DNA of 53,679 bases, from assembly GCA_023150915.1 (NCBI GenBank), contig JAKLKA010000038.1, positions 1 through 53,679 of the forward strand. Reading direction: 5' to 3'. The DNA is from Polyangiaceae bacterium. GTDB lineage: Bacteria; Myxococcota_A; Polyangia; Polyangiales; Polyangiaceae. The notes beneath the pieces were generated by a model. It worked only from the letters and a program-made list of their open reading frames with translations. It ran no database searches and was not told the origin of the DNA. The position numbers and the translations under genes were made by a program. Shown here piece after piece: positions 44,383-50,103 of the stretch; position 1 is the stretch's first letter; each line of letters starts with the position of its first letter.

Positions 44383-44985
44383 TCAGCGCTGGATCACGCC
44401 GCAACCGATGCGCCCGCCCGCGTTACCGGTCGGCTGCCCGCCGTCGTCGGTCTTCTCGTGGACGATGATGGCGCGACCGAGGAACGAGCTCTTGTCGCCC
44501 GGCTTCAGGTTGGCGCCGGCCACCGTGATCTCGAGCTTGCCCTCGCCGCTGTCGGCGACCTCCAGGTTGCCCAGGTCGCCCAGGTGTCGCTCGGCGCCCG
44601 GCGGCATGCCGTGCTTGTGGCCGCCGGGGTTGAAGTGGTCCCCGGCGCTCTTGCCGTCGGCCGAGCTGCAGTCGCCCAACTCGTGCACGTGCGCGCCATG
44701 CTTGCCCTTCGAGATGCCGCTCACCGCGAGCGTGACCTTCACGCCCTCCGGCGTCTCTTCGAGCAGCGCCTTGCCAGCGAGCTTGCTCCCGCTCTTGGCC
44801 TCCAGCGTCACTTTGATGGGCGCCGGCGCCGGGGCAGGCTTGTCTTCCGGCTCGGCGGCGGGGCTGGCCTCCGGCGCGGCGCTCGGCGCGGCGGGCGCGG
44901 GATCGGGCGCGGCCGGCGGCGGCGCTGCGCCCCCGCAAGCTGACAGCAAGAGCAGGCCCAAGAACGAGAGCGCGCGCGTCTTCAT
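44383..44985 (-). CDS. sodC: Cu/Zn superoxide dismutase lipoprotein
   Basis: A 200-residue enzyme that disproportionates superoxide. The start MKTRALSFLGLLLLSACGGA gives a lipobox (LLSAC). After an Ala/Pro-rich linker, the SodC core has AHVHELGDC (copper His pair and disulfide Cys), AGDHFNPGGHKHG, RHLGDLGNL, GRAIIVHEK (copper His) and GGRIGCGVI (second disulfide Cys). All metal and disulfide residues are present. It would protect the envelope from external superoxide. The open frame extends 45 codons upstream, but the signal fixes the start. Confidence 0.94.
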   Translation of the reverse strand: MKTRALSFLGLLLLSACGGAAPPPAAPDPAPAAPSAAPEASPAAEPEDKPAPAPAPIKVTLEAKSGSKLAGKALLEETPEGVKVTLAVSGISKGKHGAHVHELGDCSSADGKSAGDHFNPGGHKHGMPPGAERHLGDLGNLEVADSGEGKLEITVAGANLKPGDKSSFLGRAIIVHEKTDDGGQPTGNAGGRIGCGVIQR

Positions 44986-45113
44986 GCGCCGACGCTTAGT
45001 GCCCGAAGAGTGGAGTCGCCAGTCGACCCCGGTCCGGTCGCCTCGCTGCTGAGCCGGACGCTGCAGGTCGCCCTGACGAGAACCGATCGGGAGTGGTAGG
45101 GCTGGACCGCGCC

Positions 45114-45142
45114 TTGACAAGCATCGCGTTCGCGTCTAGATC
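45114..45142 (+). promoter_or_regulatory. candidate promoter for the structured-RNA region
   Basis: TTGACA (45114-45119), a perfect -35, then 17 bases and TAGATC (45137-45142), a weak three-of-six -10. It points into the gene-free block. The spacing is ideal but the -10 is poor. Confidence 0.35.
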
Positions 45143-45463
45143 ACCGCGCGTCATGAACCCCGCTGTCGCCGCCAGCTGCTCTCACCGCGAGGCAGTCACC
45201 CCATAGCGGTCGCGCTGCCCTCGGCACGCGGCGGCCGCTCGTGACCCGAGCGGCCGTTGTGCATTTGAGGCAATTGTCGGGGGTTTCCCCGGGGATTTTC
45301 CCGCGAAGAACCCGAAGTTCTACCAGCCGGAAATAAAACCTTTCGCTCATACGTCTGAAAGCCGACCCATGTTCGACCTCCCCAGCGATTCGCGGCGCCC
45401 GCTCGGCGCAGCACCAGGAGCAAGCGCGCGGTAGCGCACGCCCGACACGTCGGTGTTCGGTGT

Positions 45464-45486
45464 GAGGCCGCCCGCGAGGCGGCCTC
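45464..45486. other. strong 9-bp hairpin
   Basis: GAGGCCGCC (45464-45472) and GGCGGCCTC (45478-45486) pair perfectly around CGCGA. No T-run follows on the plus strand. It could be a terminator, a transcript-end stabiliser or part of the downstream RNA. Confidence 0.5.
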
Positions 45487-45563
45487 TGTCGTTCCATGGG
45501 CGCGGTCATCACGCAGCTCACCCAAAGGAGAAAATTAAAGATCCTTCGTCACAAGATCGGACT

Positions 45564-45714
45564 CGCCAAGCCCCGAAGGGCTCTGGCGTGAGCCGCATGT
45601 CAGTCAACCGCCGCTGAGCAGCGGCATGGCCCCCACGCGGGGCACCAGGAGGGACTCTGCCACGCTCGTCGTGCAGCGACTGCTGCGCGCGGGCCGGCAG
45701 AGATCCGCCTTTTT
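45564..45714 (+). ncRNA. candidate structured RNA of about 150 nt
   Basis: Four consecutive stems are visible: CGCCA-AGCCC/GGGCT-C-TGGCG with a CGAA tetraloop (45564-45588); CCGCT/AGCGG with loop GAGC (45611-45624), flanked by CATG pairs; GCCCC/GGGGC (45630-45643); and a long stem CTCTGCC/GGCAGAG (45655-45661 with 45696-45702), extended by GGG/TCC and holding GCAGC/GCTGC inside. It ends in TTTTT (45710-45714) directly before the linear tRNA-like element. I do not recognise a known RNA family. It could be a separate small RNA with its own terminator or the 5' part of a longer transcript. Confidence 0.45.
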
Positions 45715-45785
45715 GGGGCGATCGTCCAACAGCAGGGCGTCGGCGCTCAGTGCCGAAGATCCGGGTGCAAGTCCCGGTCGTCTCC
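45715..45785 (+). ncRNA. linear tRNA-like element lacking conserved loop bases
   Basis: All four tRNA helices form with standard lengths: acceptor GGGGCGA/TCGTCTC (7 bp, two G-U), D stem GTCC/GGGC, anticodon stem TCGGC/GCCGA, T stem CCGGG/CCCGG, with variable loop AGAT and position 73 C. The loops are not those of a translating tRNA. The D loop AACAGCA lacks the G18-G19 pair, the T loop TGCAAGT has G where U55 is expected, and the anticodon loop GCTCAGT has C in place of U33. The formal anticodon would be UCA. The paired loss of G18-G19 and U55, which contact each other, suggests a mimic or a decayed tRNA. Confidence 0.6.
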
Positions 45786-45899
45786 ACCGGTCTTTCGGCC
45801 TACGGCGCACGTCCGCGCGCTCGGAACCGTTTCGGTCTTCCGTTCGCGTTCGGCTCGTCGCGTTCCGCGAAATACCGACCCGGGTCACCCGACCCGAAC

Positions 45900-45970
45900 G
45901 CTGAAAGTCGCGGGTTCGACTCCCGTGGAGTGCCCACCGGCGCTTCTAGCTCAGTGGTCAGAGCATCAGC
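45900..45970 (+). tRNA. circularly permuted tRNA or tRNA-like module
   Basis: Read in order, this is the 3' half of a tRNA followed by the 5' half: GCTGA (positions 39-43), AAGTC (44-48), T arm GCGGG-TTCGACT-CCCGT, GGAGTGC (66-72), C73, CACC, G-1, GCGCTTC (1-7), TA (8-9), D arm GCTC-AGTGGTCA-GAGC, A26, TCAGC (27-31). The two ends pair: acceptor 7 of 7 (two wobbles), anticodon stem 5 of 5. U8, A14, G15-C48, G18-G19, T54, U55, C56 and A58 are all canonical. G-1 opposite C73 is the histidine-tRNA signature. The anticodon loop is open and no anticodon can be read. Outward, GACCC (45891-45895) pairs with GGGTC (45982-45986). Confidence 0.65.
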
Positions 45971-46372
45971 CGACCTCGAAAGGGTCCGACAGCCAGAGAG
46001 AGAAGAGAAGAGATCACGGCGGGGGCAGCTCGTCGACTTCGCCAACGGTGCGCGAGAGCGCACGGCGGCGGACTCGCCCGCGGCCGCGCCATCGAACCTC
46101 GCGTCCAATGCCGGCCTCGAGCCATCGTCCTCGGTGACGGCCGCTCGAGCTCCGCACGGAACGCGCTTCGACGGCGCGCGTGGCGGGCGAGCGCCCCTCG
46201 AGGGCGCTGCACGACCGAGCTCGGGGTCGCCTGGACGGACCCCGGCGCGAGGTCGCCCACCCCCCTCGACTCGAAGGCGGTCTTCGCCGTGATCGATTCC
46301 CCACACAGCGTCCTTGCGACCTTCGCGGTCGCCCGCGCGCCGGCGGTTCCGGCAGAAAGAGGCCCCAGAGCC

Positions 46373-47512
46373 ATGTTCAAGATCATCCACGTTCGTCTCG
46401 AAGAGCGCGCCGTCGTGCTGCGCGGCGGCCTGCCGGTCCGCGCCTTGGGCCCGGGCCGCCACTTGGTTTTCGGTTTTCACCTGTCGACGCTGTCGTGGAA
46501 CACCGGCGAGCTCGTGTTCCGCGCGCCGCCGGCAGTGCGCGCCATCTTGCCGCGCGACTGGTTCGGCGAGATCGAGCTCGGTCCGCGCGAGCGCGCCATC
46601 GTGATCGAGGACGGCCGTCCGAAGGTCTTCCTGCGTCCCGGCGTGCATCGCTTCTGGAGCGTCGATCCGTCGGTTCGCGTTCGCCGCTTCGACGTGACCG
46701 AGCCGCTTCCGGCCCTCACCGACGAGCTCCGCGCGCTCATTCCGAAGCACGAAATCGCCGAGGCGGTCGTGCGCGAGAGCGAGCGCGGCCTGTTGTTCGT
46801 CCAGGGCAAGCTGGTGCGCGTGCTCGACCCGGGCCGTCACGCCTTCTGGACCCACCCGGAGGCCGAGGTCAGCGTCGACAAGCTCGACATGCGCGCCGAT
46901 CAAGACGCCATCGTCGGCCAAGAGCTGATGACGCGCGACAAGGTGACGCTGCGCCTCACCCTCACGGTGGAGCACGCCGTCGCCGATCCGATCTTGGCGG
47001 CGACGACCGTCGCCAACGTGAAGAGCGCCGTCTACTTGCTGGTCCAGCTCGCTGCTCGCGACTTCGTCGCGGGTGCGACGCTCGACGAGCTGCTCGAGGG
47101 CCGCGACGCCATGAGCCGCCAGCTGATGGCGGACGTGGCGCCCAAGGCTCTGGCCTTCGGCGTGCGCGTCGAGCGCGTGGGCGTGAAGGACATCGTCCTT
47201 CCGGGCGAGATGAAGACCCTGCTCAACCGCGTGATCGAGGCCGAGAAGGCGGCCGCGGCCAACATCATCCTCCGTCGTGAGGAGGTGCTGGCCACGCGTC
47301 AGCTGGCCAACACCGCGCGCGTGATGGCAGAAAGCCCCATCCTGCTCCGCCTGAAGGAGCTGGACGCGATGAAGGAGATCGCCGAGCGCATCGGCGAGCT
47401 GCGCATCGTGGTTGGCGCCGACAACATGCAGTCGCTCTTGCCGGCCGAGCTCTTGGGTCGCGGGCTCTCCGCGCCCCGGGGCAAGACGGGTGATGGCACC
47501 ACGGTAGAATGA
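46373..47512 (+). CDS. SPFH/slipin-family protein
   Basis: A 379-residue protein. ATG 46373 is preceded by AAAGAGG; the open frame upstream is RNA-like. Three copies of a 23-residue unit lead the protein: ERAVVLRGG...LGPGRHLVF (about 11-33), ERAIVIEDG...LRPGVHRFW (77-99) and ERGLLFVQG...LDPGRHAFW (142-164). A Band-7/SPFH domain follows (about 165-300), then a long helix (EAEKAAAANIILRREEVLAT, then RQLANTARVMAES). There is no strong membrane segment. Slipins of this type recur, as established for bacterial RNA-repair operons, beside the RtcB ligase; none is in the window. The structured RNA block directly upstream fits such a context. Confidence 0.87.
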   Translation: MFKIIHVRLEERAVVLRGGLPVRALGPGRHLVFGFHLSTLSWNTGELVFRAPPAVRAILPRDWFGEIELGPRERAIVIEDGRPKVFLRPGVHRFWSVDPSVRVRRFDVTEPLPALTDELRALIPKHEIAEAVVRESERGLLFVQGKLVRVLDPGRHAFWTHPEAEVSVDKLDMRADQDAIVGQELMTRDKVTLRLTLTVEHAVADPILAATTVANVKSAVYLLVQLAARDFVAGATLDELLEGRDAMSRQLMADVAPKALAFGVRVERVGVKDIVLPGEMKTLLNRVIEAEKAAAANIILRREEVLATRQLANTARVMAESPILLRLKELDAMKEIAERIGELRIVVGADNMQSLLPAELLGRGLSAPRGKTGDGTTVE

Positions 47513-47518
47513 ACCGAG

Positions 47519-47551
47519 GGCCCCCGCATCGCACGACGGCGATCGGGGGCC
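47519..47551. terminator. long hairpin between convergent genes
   Basis: GGCCCCCG/CGGGGGCC with an inner ATCGC/GCGAT stem, seven bases after the slipin stop. A weak CACCTTTG follows. It probably ends slipin transcription and may also serve the convergent ATPase gene. Confidence 0.65.
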
Positions 47552-47584
47552 GTCACCTTTGAAGGGGCAGGGGGTGGCGGCGGG

Positions 47585-48772
47585 TCAGCGCTCGACCTCC
47601 CACGGCCATGCCCCACCCGCCGGGCCGCGCCACACGACCCCATCGCGCTCGTGGGAGTCACGTCGCGCGGTCACCACGCAGCGAGACGCGATGCGCGCGT
47701 CGCCGACGGCGGACGCGACCTGTTTGAAGCCCTTCGGCAATGCCGCCCGCTCCTGGTATTTGACCTCGATCAGGTGCAACCGATCGGCCTCTGGGATCAC
47801 GAAGTCGACCTCGACCCCCGCGTGATCCCGGTAGAAGTGGATGCGCGGCCGGGCGCCGCGGTTGGTGAACGACTTGACCAGCTCGGCGTGAACCAGGTTC
47901 TCGAACACGGCGCCACGCAGCGAAGTTTTCGCCAGCGCTCGCTGGGACTCGATGGACAAGAGCGCGCACAAGAGCCCCGTGTCGAGGAAGTACACCTTCG
48001 GCGACTTGACCAGCCGCTTGCCGATGTTCTCGAACCACGGGGGCGTCAGCAGAAGGACGCCAGACGCCTCGAGGACGCCGAGCCACGCCTTGGCCGTGTT
48101 CACGCTGATCCCCGTGTCGGAGGCCAGCGCACCGATCTCCAGGAGCGAACCAGCGCGCACGGCGAGCAGCCGTAAGAAGCGCTCGAAGTCGCGCAAGTTC
48201 CTCACCGCCAACAGCGACCGCACGTCGCGTTCCAGGTAGGTTGCGATGAGACTCGCATGGAACTCGGCGGCGTCGAGATCACGAGCGTGGAGCTCCGGGA
48301 ACGCGCCTTGCCACATCCACTCGAGCAGACGGTCGCCCTCGGCGCGCTGCCCGCGCGCGGCTTCGATCTCAGCCAGGGACAACGGCGAGAGCTCCAGGAT
48401 GGCCGCTCGCCCGGCCAGGCTCTCCGTGACGCCCTTCATGAGAACGAAGCGCTGCGACCCCGTCAGCAGGTAGGCTCCTGAACGATCGCGCGTGCGGTCG
48501 ATCGCGACCTTCAAGTTCCGGAACAGCGCTGGCGCGTACTGCACTTCGTCGATCACGCACGGCGCCGGATGCTGCTCCAGGAAGCGCTGCCCGGAACCCT
48601 CGGCTTGTTCAGCGACCGACGGCAGGTCCAGGGTCACGTAGGTCGCGTGCGGCAGGACCGAACGCGCCAGCCACGTCTTGCCCGTCTGGCGGCAGCCCGT
48701 GAGCACGACGCAGGGGCGCTGCGCCAGCAGGCGGCGCAGGACTGGCTCGATTTCTCGGGAGATCCCCGTCAC
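47585..48772 (-). CDS. DUF4143 AAA-type ATPase
   Basis: A 395-residue ATPase. Walker A GCRQTGKTWL is near residue 27, Walker B is CVIDEVQYAP, then LLTGSQRF (sensor). The C-terminal DUF4143 part includes KVYFLDTGLLCALL and HAGVEVDFVIPEADRLHLIE, similar to a nuclease-like fold with an E-V-D/E-V-K motif (VEVDFVI...LIEVKYQ). Start: GTG 48772. The nearby ATG 48780 is out of frame and closes after three codons. A promoter-like pair places the transcript start on or next to the GTG, so it may be leaderless. The family is widespread; its role is unknown, and some members have been proposed in toxin-like or defence contexts. Confidence 0.87.
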   Translation of the reverse strand: MTGISREIEPVLRRLLAQRPCVVLTGCRQTGKTWLARSVLPHATYVTLDLPSVAEQAEGSGQRFLEQHPAPCVIDEVQYAPALFRNLKVAIDRTRDRSGAYLLTGSQRFVLMKGVTESLAGRAAILELSPLSLAEIEAARGQRAEGDRLLEWMWQGAFPELHARDLDAAEFHASLIATYLERDVRSLLAVRNLRDFERFLRLLAVRAGSLLEIGALASDTGISVNTAKAWLGVLEASGVLLLTPPWFENIGKRLVKSPKVYFLDTGLLCALLSIESQRALAKTSLRGAVFENLVHAELVKSFTNRGARPRIHFYRDHAGVEVDFVIPEADRLHLIEVKYQERAALPKGFKQVASAVGDARIASRCVVTARRDSHERDGVVWRGPAGGAWPWEVER

Positions 48773-48802
48773 CAAGCCATGTTAGTGCTACTGATGAAAA
48801 AT

Positions 48803-48819
48803 CGTCAATGGAATTGACG
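48803..48819. promoter_or_regulatory. perfect inverted repeat, probable operator
   Basis: CGTCAAT-GGA-ATTGACG: 7-bp arms with a 3-base spacer. On the minus strand the left arm holds TTGACG, a -35-like hexamer, with TAACAT (48779-48784 on the plus strand) 18 bases on as a possible -10 for the 47585-48772 gene. A dimeric regulator bound here would compete with RNA polymerase. Confidence 0.55.
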
Positions 48820-48927
48820 CATGGGCAGTGGCGCTGACTGGCCCTCGCTTCCGCCCTCGTCTCCTCAGTGATCGGACTCCAGTGCCGGCGCTAGCTCGCG
48901 GGCAGAATACGCGGTATATTGCCCACG

Positions 48928-50091
48928 ATGTATCCGAGGCGCCTCGCGAAGCTGCTCGGCCGAGGGACGAAGTCGTTCCTCCTGCTCGGCCCGCGCCAGG
49001 TGGGAAAGTCCACGTTGGTCCGCCAGCTCGCGCCGGCGCTGTCCATCAATCTGGCGAACGAGCAGGAGTTCCTGGCCCACGCGTCCGACCCCGGCCTGCT
49101 CGAACAGCGCCTCGCTTCGGCCAGGCCCAAGACCGTGTTCATCGACGAGGTGCAACGACTGCCACGGACGTTGAACACCATTCAGAGCATCCTCGACGAC
49201 CGGCCTCGCCCGCCCAGGTTCTTCCTGACCGGCTCGAGCGCGCGCAAGCTGCGACGGGGCCGCGCGAATCTGCTGCCGGGTCGGGTGAACACGTACAGCC
49301 TGGGGCCGCTCACGCTGAGCGAGATCGGCGATGACTTCGACGAACAGCGGCTGTTTGCCACCGGCGCGTTGCCGGGCGTGTACGCAACACGCGTGGAGCT
49401 CGAGCGGAAGAAGACCTTGCGTTCGTACGTGTCGAGTTACTTGAGGGAGGAAGTCCAAGCCGAGGCCCTGACGCGGAACGTGGAAGGCTTTGCTCGCTTT
49501 CTGCGCGTCGCGGCCGTCGACTCGGGGCACTTCCTGGACCAGAACCGGCTCGCGAGGGAAGCCGCAGTTCCGCGCGCGACCGTCCAGCGCTTCTTCGAGA
49601 TCTTGGAGGACACCCTGCTGGCCCATCGTTTCGACGCCTTCGCCAAGAGCGAGCGGCGGCGCTTGGTGCAGCACCCGCGTTACTTCTTCTTCGACGTCGG
49701 CGTCTACAACGCGCTCGTGGGCAACTTCCGGGTGTCCGGGGATCGCGCCGGGATGGTCTTCGAGCACCTGATCGCGTCACAAGTCATTGCCATGGCTCAA
49801 GCCTCGGACGTCGAGGTTCGAGTGAGCTCGTATCGTACCGAGCACGGAGCCGAGGTCGACTTCATCGTCGAGGTGGGGGGTGAGACCTGGGCCATCGAAG
49901 CCAAGGCATCGCGGCAGGTGGGCGCCGGAGACGTCTCGGGGCTCACCAGCTTCGCGAGCTACTTCGGACCCAAGCACCGCAGCGTGATTTTGTACTTGGG
50001 CACCCACGCGAGGAAGATCGGGGGCGTGGACGTGCTGCCGTATCGGAGGGGCCTCGCCGAGCTAGAGCAGGTCCTCGCGCGCTCCCACTAA
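48928..50091 (+). CDS. DUF4143 AAA-type ATPase (second, divergent)
   Basis: A 387-residue ATPase starting MYPRRLAKLLG. Walker A is GPRQVGKST, Walker B TVFIDEVQRLP, then FLTGSSARKL, and the C-terminal DUF4143 region contains YFFFDVGVYNALVG and HGAEVDFIVEVGGETWAIEAK with the E-V-D...E-A-K nuclease-like motif. The upstream TATATT (48915-48920) lies seven to eight bases before the ATG, so the transcript may start at the ATG itself. It is divergent from a second member of the family, though sequence similarity between the two is modest by eye. The ATG is preferred over TTG 48919 because the latter lies within the -10-like element. Confidence 0.87.
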   Translation: MYPRRLAKLLGRGTKSFLLLGPRQVGKSTLVRQLAPALSINLANEQEFLAHASDPGLLEQRLASARPKTVFIDEVQRLPRTLNTIQSILDDRPRPPRFFLTGSSARKLRRGRANLLPGRVNTYSLGPLTLSEIGDDFDEQRLFATGALPGVYATRVELERKKTLRSYVSSYLREEVQAEALTRNVEGFARFLRVAAVDSGHFLDQNRLAREAAVPRATVQRFFEILEDTLLAHRFDAFAKSERRRLVQHPRYFFFDVGVYNALVGNFRVSGDRAGMVFEHLIASQVIAMAQASDVEVRVSSYRTEHGAEVDFIVEVGGETWAIEAKASRQVGAGDVSGLTSFASYFGPKHRSVILYLGTHARKIGGVDVLPYRRGLAELEQVLARSH

Positions 50092-50103
50092 CGGAGCGCG
50101 CAG

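Larger units (their letters stand above)
44986..46372. other. 1.4-kb region without a credible gene, rich in RNA structure
   Basis: Open frames here do not keep the G/C third-position bias, and none has a clear start. A less GC-rich stretch (about 45255-45365) follows a promoter-like pair at 45114. From 45464 to the slipin start, hairpins are dense: those listed separately plus CGGAACCG/CGG..TTCCG (45822-45842), GTGCGC-GAGA-GCGCAC with a GNRA loop (46048-46063), AGCGCCC/GGGCGCT (46190-46208) and GGGGTC/GACCCC (46223-46243). Two tRNA-shaped elements lie in the middle. AAAGGAG at 45524 has no start codon at a useful distance. The block reads as one or more structured RNAs ahead of the slipin gene. 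Confidence 0.6.

Noticed and set aside
45153-45206. 17-codon frame (starting ATGAACCCCGC) just after the 45114 promoter
   Set aside because: Too short to support; no ribosome-binding site. A leader peptide cannot be excluded.
45141-45521. 126-codon minus-strand frame in the gene-free block
   Set aside because: Ordinary codon bias is absent, no ribosome-binding site or family is seen, and it crosses the promoter-like and less GC-rich sequence.
45715-45970. tmRNA, including a permuted two-piece tmRNA
   Set aside because: The T-arm ends look similar, but there is no tmRNA-type GGATTCGAC start or tag frame, and the 5' half at 45940 has a full canonical D arm.
45900-45970. Attachment site left by an element integrated in a tRNA gene
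   Set aside because: An att remnant would explain a lone 3' half but not a matching 5' half directly after it; no integrase is visible. Kept as the main alternative to test.
45120-46372. Sigma-54 promoter of the kind used by RtcR
   Set aside because: I looked for GG-N10-GC with TGG/TGC context on the plus strand ahead of the RNA block and slipin and found only wrong spacings (7 to 9 or 13).
46289-46372. Longer slipin N-terminus from ATG 46289
   Set aside because: The extra 28 residues lack domain similarity and overlap RNA-structured DNA; ATG 46373 has AAAGAGG upstream and begins the first repeat.
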